DNA of 64,000 nucleotides from Nephromyces sp. MM_2019 (lineage: Eukaryota > Apicomplexa > Aconoidasida > Nephromycida): positions 1 through 64,000 of the forward strand of contig JADHZB010000262.1 in NCBI GenBank assembly GCA_015657535.1, read 5' to 3'. This document shows positions 11,012-20,512 of the stretch, in pieces (the stretch's first letter is position 1; every line of letters begins with the position of its first letter). A program made the translations under genes and the position numbers. A model generated the notes under the pieces. The model saw only the letters and a list, made by a program, of their open reading frames with translations. It ran no database searches and had not been told where the DNA came from.

Positions 11012-13281
11012 TTACTTGAAGTGTGAATCAGCCTCCTCAATTTTGCCGAGGTTGCGATAGCAACAAATCAAATTTACAAGCGTGTCAGGATGATCCGGTT
11101 TCTAAATGTCATAAATTATTAGTTTTTTATATATATTAAATGTTATAGCAATCTGCATTGAATTCAATGTGGATAATTGTATATTTATAAATTTATGTGA
11201 AAATGCTGACATTGTGTATTTGTAATTGTAATTGATTATGTGTAAACAAATGAATATTATAGACTGAAATGTGCAATTAAGTTCATATAATGAATTTAAT
11301 TTTAGTATATGAAACATATTTTTTTATCTGGGTGTTTGTGAATGAGAGTATGAAATTAAGTATAGTAAGGGTGAATAATTGAATAATTGAAGGTATTTAA
11401 TTGGCAATGTGTAAAAGAGTGTCTTTAGTTGAATATATTTAGATAACTTTATATAAATGTGTATATAGAACTAATATAAAATTGTACCAGGTTGTAGGCC
11501 TTTAGTAAATCTTCGAGGGCTTCTGCCCAATGTTTTCTATACATGTTACAGATGGCTTTACCTTTGATGATACATAAAAGTATATTAAAATGTATGCTTT
11601 GGATCATTTAGAATTAATAAAGTTCAATAATTATGGAATAAATACGATTAAGATAATTTATAATACATTAATCTGTGTGTAATATACATACCATTGAGTA
11701 ACATGATAGATCCATCTGATTCAATCATGTTGTTATCACTGCATAATGCATGAATATCACCAAATGTCAGGTATGCTTCTTTGTAACTACCCTCAGCTAG
11801 GTTGTGAAGAGAATAAATACAATTTGATTTTGAAAAAAGAGAATAAATGCGTACAGTTTTGTTAAGTTTTAAGTTAAAATTTTCTATACATTAAACATGT
11901 GATGTATTTTTATATTAAAAATAAGTGGTAATAATAATCTTGAAAAGATTGATGCACATTCGTTCAGCTTACCTATACAACTCCAGGCAATAGCTAATTT
12001 ACCTAATGTTTCATCTTCGTCAAATATATTCTTGGTATAAATCATTTATGTAAACACAGATTCAGTTGTGTAAAATATCGCAGCATTATCATTACATATA
12101 TATATATATATAAATATATATATATATATGTCCTATATAATTATTATATACATGTATGTATGACTCAAATGATTGCTGTTCTTGTACTTAGGGTGTTTAT
12201 ATGAGTGTATATAAAATTATAGAGGTTATCATTGATATGCAGACAAGCTATAATAATAGTGCTGCAAGTTTATTTTGACTGCGTGTGCTTATATGAATCA
12301 AAAATTACATTGAATTGTGTGCATAGAATAAGTTTGCTAAGGAGTTTAAAAGAGTGTATTTTATGCAAGTTATAAATTCATATATATTAGTATGTAATAA
12401 CATTAGATTATATGAGATTTCTATCAGTGAGATGTAAAATTTTTATACTCATATATATGTGGTTTTGAAACAATTCAAGAATTCGATTTTGAAAGTTTTA
12501 CCTCATCAATGTGTAGTAGACCAAACTTGCCTAATTTAAGGTAAATTACGGATTTCAAAACCAACATTTCTATTGAGCCATTTTCACATAATTTAAGAGC
12601 CATTTTATCTTCACCCAAGTATGCAAGTGAGGTTGCACATATAAAGCGACATGTTAAATCTGGTATTTTGCTGATTGCATCAATTTGTTCAATAAGTTTG
12701 GTGTCATCTACATCATTTTCCTGAAATTGTGATATATGTAAGATTTGCAAGAAATTAGTATATTAAAAAGGTGTATGCTTTCCTTACCTTTATCATCAAG
12801 TTAGAGTGGAGGGCAAGAGCTTTCAAAGAAGGCTTATTATTTTTTGCATTATTGACGATTTGTGAGTGAGAGATTTCGCCTAATTCAAGATTTATACGTA
12901 ATAAAAACGACATATATTCCTCAGACGATGAGTCATATTTTCCAGTCTTCAATAATTCTACACACTTGTGAAAATAGCCCAAGAAGTAGCTATTTCTAAG
13001 CTGATATCACAAAAGTGTATGTAAATCAATTTATATGAATGATTATCATCTTAGGCAAATATATTGTAATTTGCGTACTATTATAGTTTCAAAAAATTGT
13101 GCGAACATGATCTGTATTGAGGAGTTTGCAATAAAAAGAGTTTATAATGAAATCAGTATACATATATGTACACATTGTTTAAGTTTTGTAAAAAATTCAA
13201 ATTTATAAATATAGATATAGGATATTTCAGATGTCATCAAAAATGATTAGGATTAACCTGTTGCATCATACTCTCAGACAT
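11012..13281 (-). CDS. COPE: Coatomer subunit epsilon (epsilon-COP)
   Basis: Seven minus-strand exons: 13281-13258, 13000-12788, 12720-12502, 12030-11973, 11796-11692, 11561-11488 and 11101-11012. All are GT-AG and phase-consistent, giving 260 residues. Epsilon-COP is a TPR-like helical subunit of the COPI coat, which binds alpha-COP and acts in Golgi-to-ER retrograde traffic. Diagnostic pieces appear in order: LRNSYFLGYFHKCVE at the N-terminus, YLGEDKMALKLCE, IFDEDETLGKLAIAW (family IDED.TLTQLA.AW), SYKEAYLTFGDI, MLLNGKAICNMYRKHWAEA (family LLNG.A.C.M...W..A) and HPDTLVNLICCYRNLGK (family YPETLVNL). The protein is about 40 residues shorter than the human one, mostly at the C-terminus after LGKIEEADSHFK. 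The first exon is only 24 bases, and its assignment is the least certain part. Confidence 0.9.
12095..12129. repeat. (TA)n microsatellite in COPE intron
   Basis: A nearly pure TA dinucleotide tract, interrupted once by AAA, inside the third intron of the coatomer epsilon gene. Confidence 0.8.
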
Positions 13282-14150
13282 CCTTTGCAATGTGTAAAAG
13301 ATATTATAAAGTGTGTAAATAGGATAGTTGTGGTATATATCAATAAGAATAGTGTTGTGTTTTATGCTAAATGAGGTTGGCTTACTACATAAATGTTAAA
13401 GTTTTCTAATTAATTTATATTAAGGTGTCTAATATTTCTGATTGATATGTTGTGGTTAAAAGGGTTAAATGTATATGTATGGGTACATATATTTGATATA
13501 CCAAAGTAAAAGTTGTATTATGTGTGCATGTTACTTCTGTTTATCAAATCTACTAGCCTCCGAAATTAATTAGGTATAACTGTGTATATTTTCGTTATAT
13601 TGATTTTTATCCATATTGTTATATATATTCAAAACATTTTCATATACGTACTTTAATATTAATCGTTATCCACAAGTGAGTGAGAGATTAAAGTTGTGTG
13701 TAGATGCTACTTATAATTTGTTACAGCCTAGAGCATCAATTCAGACTAATGTTTGTGTTTGCTTGTGTGTATGTATGAATGAGTGTGTGCTGAGTGTTAG
13801 CCCATTGTTTTTAAAATCTCAATGTTTAAATGTGCAATAGACAGTTTAAATATGAAAGATTTCAACATTTAAAGGCCAGGTATAAAAAACATAAATATTT
13901 TCACATTGTTCAAAACAAGCTCATTATTATATGTAATTTGACTTATTATGTATCTTATAAAACAAATCAAAGGAGAAATTGAACCGTTATTTGATTTGTT
14001 GTTGTTCTAACGCTTAATATTACGATATATGATAGTCAAATTATTTTTCTACTTCTTATTTGTTTCTCCTAAGACTTAACGTTTACCAACGATTTAATTG
14101 AATAAATGAAGTTTCAAGATTTTTATGAATTTGGTTTATTTTTAAATAGA
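13282..14150. other. Upstream of COPE; left flank of the bacterial block
   Basis: Should hold the COPE promoter. The short plus-strand frame at 13616-13840 ends in a Cys/Val-rich translation of a TG repeat and looks spurious. Somewhere between about 13.9 and 14.15 kb host-like sequence gives way to bacterial-type sequence. I cannot place the junction exactly. Confidence 0.5.
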
Positions 14151-14159
14151 AGAGGGAAA

Positions 14160-14565
14160 TTTTTTTCTTATAATCTTCTATCCTTGCATAGCGTCGAAAA
14201 TAAAGAGAAATTGAGAACCATTACTAACGTACTATTTTCCTGAATCATAAAATAATATGTTCAACCATCAGATTAAATTTTCGAATATCATCAACTAAAA
14301 TTTTACTTTTCCATAAAATTTTTGATCTGATAACGAAAAGGCTATTAAAAAACCTTTATGATCAAGAATATAATTATTAGAACCATTTATACAAGGCTCT
14401 GAGAAAATTTTATTTCAGTAAGTTTCGTTTTAACAGTTATTTTTTAAATTTTTAGTTGTACCATTACTAACAAAATTACCATTATTATTAGTGCTACTGC
14501 ATGATATAAAAAAAATAGAAATCAATGAAGAATTTCATAGAAAAAAGATTGTCTTTAATATTAAG
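14160..14565 (-). pseudogene. bamB: BamB-like outer-membrane lipoprotein remnant
   Basis: Read in three frames on the minus strand, this begins with a bacterial lipoprotein signal: MKF, then after a one-base shift SSLISIFFISCSS with a lipobox cysteine, then an Asn/Gly-rich tether. Next come SEPCINGSNNYILDHKGFLI and AFSLSDQK, and after a lost base in an A run, ILWKSKILVDD. GxLxAxxxxxxKxLWK is the repeat of PQQ-type beta-propellers, which build BamB (YfgL), part of the BAM complex that assembles outer-membrane beta-barrels. Only the first blades are recognisable; then stops accumulate. Its place directly after a YfgM-like gene on the same strand matches the common bacterial yfgM-bamB order, which supports both calls. 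It is clearly non-functional. Confidence 0.55.
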
Positions 14566-14597
14566 AGCGATTTGTAAAAAGTAAGATCATAATCTAA

Positions 14598-15209
14598 TTA
14601 TTTATTTACCTTATTCATTTGGGTTAAAATAATTTTTGTTTGTTCTTTTATAAAATCATTAACATCTTTTTGAGCTAAAAGATTCTTAGCATAAGCCTAA
14701 GCAGAAACTAAATTTTGTTTTTTGATATGAAATAAAATTTTTAAAAACAAAGAAGAGTCAAAATATACTTGTCGATTTTGAAAATAGCTCAAATATTCAA
14801 GCCCCTTATCTTCATAAGATAAAAATTCTGTATATCCCTTATCTAAAATAAAACTTACAAAATATAATCTTGCCAAAGACCTAACTAAATTAGAGTAAGA
14901 AGTATTTTTAACAATATTTTTGATTAGAGAAACATGTTCCTTTTCTCTAAGTTAAAATTTGTAATAAGAAAGCAAAACTAAATCTCTCCCTACATTCTCA
15001 TAATGCATATTTTCTGCATCATTTAGAGTAAAATTTAAATTAAACCCTTTTTTATTAATTGAAAATTGATAAAAAGATTCACTAAATGAAATTTGCTCTT
15101 TTCTTGTATTTTTTTTTCTATTTTCCCATAAAAAAAAAAGTTAACAAGCTAATTAAAGAAAACGCCAATATCGATAAAAAACTATACTGACAATAGATTT
15201 TTTTTTCAT
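14598..15209 (-). pseudogene. YfgM-like (TPR_21-type) bacterial protein remnant
   Basis: The minus-strand frame from the ATG at 15209 is broken by a shift after the start region and by in-frame TAA codons. It gives a charged N-terminus, a hydrophobic membrane-anchor-like stretch, then a helical domain: ENVGRDLVLLSYYKF, stop, KEHVSLIKNIVKN, SNLVRSLARLYFVSFILDKG, QNLVSA, stop, AYAKNLLAQKDVNDF. The pattern of one N-terminal anchor plus alanine/leucine helices around LAR/LA suits YfgM-like periplasmic chaperone-associated proteins. Sequence similarity alone would be weak; adjacency to a BamB remnant on the same strand is the main support. Alternatively it is another anchored helical protein. Confidence 0.4.
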
Positions 15210-15260
15210 TCAATCAAAAAATATAAATTCAAAAATTCTTTTTAAAAAAACAAGCATAAA

Positions 15261-16795
15261 TCATAATATAGAAAAATATTTTTTTAACAATCTAAGCATA
15301 TGGCTTCTTGCTAAAGGAGCAGCAAATCGTGACCCACTCCCCATGTTGCTACAATAGAATGAAATATAAAATTTAGGTTCTGATGATGGAACAAAACCAA
15401 CAGATATAGAATGATTTCTTTTTTATGTTCTATATTTTTCAAATCGTCAAAATCTTCATCTATGGATTTTTTTTGAATCAACTGTGCTGTCCCAGTTTTA
15501 CCAGACATAGTCATTGAATTGAAGTTAAAACTACCTCTATAGTAACCAGTCCCATCTATTTCATTAATGGTTTTATATAAAGCGTCTTGAACTTATTTTA
15601 AATTATCTACAGAAAAACCTAATCGTCTTGATTGGATAGTTCTTTAGCAATGTTGGGCTGATATAAAAATCCTCCATTTGTAATTGCAGAAATTAACATT
15701 GACAATTGAATTGGCGTAACTAAAGTGAAGCCCTGACCAATAGCAAGATTTAAACTATCTCCTAGCATCCATTTTTGACCAAAATTTTTATATTTCCACT
15801 CAACAGAAGGTAAAAAACCTTCTTTTTCATCTGATAAATCTATACCTGTTTCTTTACCAAGACCAAATTCTTGAGCAGCATCCAATATTTTTGATGTACT
15901 ATGATTTTAGCAATGTTATACATTTAACAGTTACAAGAAAATTGTAAAGCCTTAGACATATTTATTAACCCATAACCAGATTTTTTAGTGCAACCAAATC
16001 TTCTAACTCCTATAAAAATAGAACCTTTGCATTCAAATTTTTGATCTATAATGATACCAGATTCAAGAGCCGCTAGAATTGTTACAATTTTAAACACTGA
16101 ACCTGGGGGATTGGACAGATTTATTTAATAAAGGATGTTCTGGATCTGAATTAATATAGACCATTCCTTATAGGAAAGATTAACCATAGAATGAGGATCA
16201 AATCAAGGAAGTGATATCAAAGATAAAATATTACCAGTGGAGTACTCATTAACTACAACACTACCACTCTTATATGGAATAAGGTCAAAAAAATCCTTTT
16301 GTAATTTTGCATATAAATTAGTAAAAACATCACTGCCTTTAATGATATTAGATATTTTAATAAGCTTATTTAACTTACCAAAAGCATCTTTTTCAATTTT
16401 TTTATAACCATCATTACCTTTAAGTTGATTATGATAAAATTTTTCTAATCCAAACTTACCTATATTTATATTTTTTAAATTTTGACTATACTGATCTTGA
16501 AAGCCCCTTTGCAAATATCCCACTGCATGAGATAAAAAAATTTCGTACGGATAAATCCTTGCATTTTCTATATCAATAAAAAAATTGATCAATAATTTTT
16601 TATTTTCTTCTAAAAAACTTGCTTGCTCCCAAAAGATATTACTTTTATTATTTTTTGTCCATATTTGAGACTCTTCTTATTTCTGATAAAGTTTTTGCAC
16701 AAAAATCATTGTTCCATTTAAAAGTTTTCTTTATTAACAAAATTTCTCCTCCTAATTGAGATAAATCTCTACTAGAGAATGCCCCAATGGAAATA
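15261..16795 (-). pseudogene. mrdA: Penicillin-binding protein 2 (MrdA) pseudogene, bacterial origin
   Basis: PBP2 is the peptidoglycan transpeptidase of the bacterial rod-elongation machinery; no apicomplexan needs it. Reading several minus-strand frames gives, in order: part of the dimerisation domain (ARIYPYEIFLSHAVGYLQRG, then IGKFGLEKFYHNQLKG); the active-site segment PGSVFKIVTILAALESG with SxxK (about 16093-16110); SCN (15930-15938) within ALQFSCN; LNLAIGQGFTLVTPIQLS; SGKTGTAQ with the KTG motif (15481-15505); and a C-terminal SISVGFVPSSEPKFYISF and GSRFAAPLARS. All three catalytic motifs survive. The frame is broken by a TAA near 15600, one after SCNC, and shifts near 15.4, 15.9, 16.1 and 16.6 kb. 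The N-terminal membrane anchor and RGxIxDRxG region are missing. The gene stops where a TnpB remnant begins on the other strand. Confidence 0.88.
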
Positions 16796-16802
16796 TTGAA
16801 AA

Positions 16803-17010
16803 GATATTGAATATATAAAGGAGAAAGCGTTAGAATATGGCATAAAGTGCTCCACGGGCTCAGAGAGAGGAACATCAAACACGTGTCCAAAATACCAAGC
16901 TAGACAGAAAGTAACAGGAAGAAATTGAAAATCTAGAACATGTAACTTTATAGGTCATAGAGATCTATTAGGAGCAATGAACCTTCAGAAGATTGAGAGT
17001 ATCACTCTCC
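16803..17010 (+). mobile_element. tnpB: TnpB (IS200/IS605 OrfB) zinc-ribbon remnant
   Basis: The plus-strand frame from 16803 reads LEYGIKCSTGSERGTSNTCP, then KYQARQKVTGRN, a TGA, KSRTCNF and GHRDLLGAMNL. This is the C-terminal zinc ribbon of TnpB/OrfB transposon-encoded nucleases: GTSxTCPxC, then CxxC, then HRDxxGAxN. Two of the four zinc cysteines are gone (the second is Tyr, the third Ser) and a TGA sits where the family often has an aromatic residue. Nothing remains of the RuvC catalytic core upstream; that sequence is instead the truncated PBP2 gene on the other strand. The element therefore probably inserted into, or recombined with, mrdA and was then lost apart from this tail. Confidence 0.75.
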
Positions 17011-17043
17011 ATTTAAAAACACGTCATCTGTTTCTAAGTATTC

Positions 17044-17899
17044 TTATACTAAATATTCTTTTATATATTCCATAAAACTGCTTGTATTTCCTTCATTTTT
17101 AAGATTGTTAATCTCCTTATCAAAACCATTTAGGATTTCGATATCTTGTGATTTTCCCTTAAATACAGGAATAATCACAATTTCTGCAAAAATACTTTAA
17201 TATGTAGGTTCATAGCCTCCGAAGGAATGTATAACTCTTATGCAAACTTCTAAAGCTTCTTTAAGCGAAGTTTGTTTGATTAATTCTTCTGATACGAATC
17301 TTTAAAACTCACTACTGAAAGATTCTTCACCATCGATGATACTGGCAGCTCTTTCAAATATTTCTAGTGCATGATTCTTTATAAAATACTTATCTGGATG
17401 ATGTCCTAAAAGAGTCTGAAAACTCGATAAATCATTTACAAAAGATGCAGTTAGACGAGATTGAGTCCAGGTGGATTCTCTTTGCTCCCTAAAAATTGTA
17501 TTATGACTCAGTAGAATTTGTATCATGTTCAAATCACGTGAAAGCGCAGCGTATTTTAAAGGACTAATGTTACTGATTCCACTTATATTTAAATCAATCT
17601 CTAGATTACTAAGAAGTAATTTTACCATTTCTACCTGAGCACTCAACAGCTATCATTATTGCTGTTGTTTGCCCTATAAAAGCTTGAGTATTCACATCCA
17701 AATTAGGATTTTTTAATAATTCTTTCACTGTATTTAGGTCGTTTACTCTAACCACTTTTAAAAAAATTTCGTTAACCTCTCTCTCTTCTGAAATATAGAG
17801 CTTATTCCCATTTTTAGAATTTGGATTTGCCTCATGAGAATCCATGGAAGAAATTTGAGAGTTATCTGATTTTCTTTGAAGTTTTCTAAAATATATCAA
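17044..17899 (-). pseudogene. Ankyrin-repeat protein remnant, bacterial-type
   Basis: The minus strand reads from the ATG at 17899 through a Ser/Asn-rich N-terminus, then ankyrin units: EIFLKVVRVNDLNTVKELLK, NPNLDVNTQAFIGQTTAIMI, a frameshift near 17645, AQVEMVKLLLSNLEIDLNIS, ISPLKYAALSRDLNMIQILL. A non-ankyrin tail continues past a shift (LIKQTSLKEALEVCIRVIH), through an in-frame TAA near 17197 and on to a TAA at 17044. The leucine pattern, TPLxxA-like turns and DLNMIxxLL helices define the ankyrin fold. Ankyrin proteins are frequent in intracellular alphaproteobacteria, though eukaryotes have them too. Bacterial origin is inferred from its place in the block. Confidence 0.65.
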
Positions 17900-19060
17900 T
17901 TTTCTGAAAAGATTTTTATCTATAATAAATTACTTTTATATTTAGTGTTATATGTATTGAAAAAGATTTGCAGTGTTATAATAGCAAAATGATCACAGTA
18001 ATTGATTAGTATTTTTTATGCTATAAATTTTTGGAATTGTTTTAATTATGTCAAAGTTTAATGTAAACATAACTTTCTGAGTTATCACTACTTACTAGCT
18101 TCGCGAATCAGTAAGTTGTGATACGTTAATCAAGAATAAAAAATTTGCCTACCCACTTTATGAATCCTGATCTTTTGCACCAATATTAAGAATATCACAT
18201 TTTTATAACATTAGAAAAAATAAAATTTTACCGCGGGAAATGATTTAGAAAATTCACATGTTATCTACATTAAGCATTTTGTTATATTTTATTTCTCTGG
18301 TAACTTTATCTAAATATCTTTGAAAAAAAAGCTTATAAGACCTTCACAGACAAAACAGCGTAATTTCTTTGATTTTCTCCAACAGGCTTGAAAACAATTT
18401 AAGAAAAGAATCTTTGCATTGCCTTAAATGCAAAATAAGGAGTATATCTCAGCTCCAGTAACAAACACGTACTAACATATCATGACAACATGAAATGTTG
18501 TTTAAAACATTACACATATCAATACCAAAAGTCCACTATACTGTATTACGACATTCATTCACTTAAATAATAATAATGAAACAACAATTTTGATTATAAA
18601 CTCCATGAAGCCGACTCTTTTTAAATTGAAAACTATCTATTCGCTTTTATCTTTTTAGTGATCCCATACTTTAGAATCCCCATTCCTCCAAATTGATTTG
18701 TGCTTTAAAAGTTGCAAATATATATTACACACAAGAAAATATATCTTCAAATTTACTTAACAAACCCTTGTACATCTTTTACAATATGTAGAAGAATTTA
18801 GTATGCCCTCAGACACAACCCTAACGCTTAATTAGGAAAATCCATTTTAGGGCAAAATTCGCATCGTCAATTTTGAATACGTTTAATTATCAACTCGTAT
18901 TGAAATGATAATTCAATTGCAATGAATTATACCCTTTTTTTATGAGTTTTGTTCTACTAAATGAAATATTACGATTAGATTTTTAATCCACTACAGTACT
19001 TGATCCACGTGCCGTGTTATTGTATCGGATTAAATTTACTATATATATATACAATCAAGA
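17900..19060. other. Right flank of bacterial block and ENT paralogue 2 promoter
   Basis: AT-rich with no recognisable gene. The junction back to host DNA lies somewhere in 17.9-18.5 kb and cannot be fixed by eye. The last 200 bases precede the ENT start. Confidence 0.5.
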
Positions 19061-20512
19061 ATGTATTCCTTTCTGAAGGATATCCCATCTCGTGGAACCG
19101 AGAAGATCGATCTGATTAACCCAATAATTCCCCATCGCGACCACATATTAGCAACAATCAACTTCACACTTCTTGGTTTATTAAGTGCTTATCCTTGGAA
19201 CGCCGTACCAGACATAGTAAACACGGTTATGTATGAATTATACGACACGTCTGAAATTGAAAGCTTGCTTAGAGTACCCATAATCATAAATGAGCTTATA
19301 ATTTTGGGTCTAATATTATATTATTCACATTCGGGTGGTGTGAGGCCAGTTATGCTAAGATGGTCCTGCTTTATTTTTGGAGCGATTGTATTTATTATAC
19401 CCTTTGTTATACAATTCTTTTCAGAGAAGAGCTTCATGATAAAACTACTCATATTTTGGATTGGCTTGCGGTTTGCTTTATATATGGGCATTATCTTCAC
19501 GGTCGGCTCTAGTATATCCTCCACACTACCTGTAAATTACAATGGCATAATCTCAATAGGTAGCGGAATTTCAGGACTTGTATCATTCATTCTATTCTTG
19601 ATGGCAGATCGTGTCATATGGCCTCGATCCTCTGATGAAAATCAGGCCGAAACTAACCTATTGAAGACAACTTGGTTTCTATTTGGAATTGCATCAATAG
19701 TATGTTTAATAGGTGGCATAATGTTTTCTAGATTAATGAACAAGGATTGGTTTAAGAATCGTATTAGGACATTTTGGTCATCTTCGGAAGAAATTGCCAT
19801 AATGAATTTTGGAGAACCTGAGTATGACAAACCACTAAGCTATGAATTAGATGAAGAATTCGAAGTTATATCTGCTTTCGAATTACAAGAAAATGAATCA
19901 GACGACATGAAGTTTAACAAGGAAGAAAAATCTCACGAAACATTCGAGCTGATCAGGGAGCTACCTATTGAACTACAACAACCCAGAGACCCCTTATCTA
20001 TACTAAAAGACTGTTGGATGCCTATTTTCAGTGGTAGTTTAACGCTTTGGGTGACCTTATTCCTATTCCCATTAATAGGACCCTATAGTTGGGATAATTC
20101 CAACGTTGTAAATATTTATATTTGTATATTCCTATTATCCGACACGATAGGTCGTTATATTGGATTTCGAATAAAACCATTTCAAATTAGTATGACTCAC
20201 TTAACAAAATTGTCATTAATAAGAATCGTTTTTATACCATTGTACACCTTACCTGTACTGGTGCAAAACACTATATTCAATAGTATCCTATATCAAGTTA
20301 TTATAATTATTATTCTTTCGATATCCAATGGATTTATTATGACTTCTTCCATGATTTGTGCACCGGAGTTATTAAAGCGTATAAAAGAAAAAGGTAGGGT
20401 AGGTACCTATATAATCCTCCTGTTTCATATCTTTGTAATCTTTGGGTTTTACAGTTCTCGTTTATTTATTTTAACAATTAGTTATTTTCTGAATAAAGTA
20501 AATGATAATTAA
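19061..20512 (+). CDS. Equilibrative nucleoside transporter family protein, paralogue 2
   Basis: Intronless, 483 residues, the longest of the four paralogues because of an acidic cytoplasmic loop of about 70 residues (around 250-310, containing ELDEEFEVIS and QENESDDMKF) between TM6 and TM7. That is where ENT proteins carry their large intracellular loop. Other landmarks are AYPWN in TM1, LFLFPLIGPYSW in TM7, DTIGRY in TM8 (D..GR intact) and SISNGF in TM10 followed by LLKRIKEKGRVGTY. It shares RIKEKGRVG with paralogue 1, so these two are probably the closest pair. Membrane location and substrate are not evident; nucleoside or nucleobase transport is the family role. Confidence 0.88.
   Translation: MYSFLKDIPSRGTEKIDLINPIIPHRDHILATINFTLLGLLSAYPWNAVPDIVNTVMYELYDTSEIESLLRVPIIINELIILGLILYYSHSGGVRPVMLRWSCFIFGAIVFIIPFVIQFFSEKSFMIKLLIFWIGLRFALYMGIIFTVGSSISSTLPVNYNGIISIGSGISGLVSFILFLMADRVIWPRSSDENQAETNLLKTTWFLFGIASIVCLIGGIMFSRLMNKDWFKNRIRTFWSSSEEIAIMNFGEPEYDKPLSYELDEEFEVISAFELQENESDDMKFNKEEKSHETFELIRELPIELQQPRDPLSILKDCWMPIFSGSLTLWVTLFLFPLIGPYSWDNSNVVNIYICIFLLSDTIGRYIGFRIKPFQISMTHLTKLSLIRIVFIPLYTLPVLVQNTIFNSILYQVIIIIILSISNGFIMTSSMICAPELLKRIKEKGRVGTYIILLFHIFVIFGFYSSRLFILTISYFLNKVNDN

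Noticed and set aside
13616..13840. 74-residue plus-strand frame ending in a Cys/Val-rich stretch
   Set aside because: The stretch is translation of a TG-rich tract, there is no family likeness and the bias fits the minus-strand COPE side.
16648..16890. 80-residue minus-strand frame starting MDTCLMFLSL
   Set aside because: Its first half is antisense to the TnpB remnant. Only its second half (LSQLGGEILL onward) is PBP2 sequence, so the frame as a whole is not a gene.
14150..17900. A working bacterial operon or a CRISPR-type system around TnpB
   Set aside because: Every reading frame is broken, only the TnpB zinc ribbon remains, and no repeat-spacer array or guide-like RNA region is visible.
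14150..17900. Mitochondrial or apicoplast DNA insertion
   Set aside because: The genes (PBP2, BamB, TnpB, ankyrin) are not carried by apicomplexan organelle genomes.
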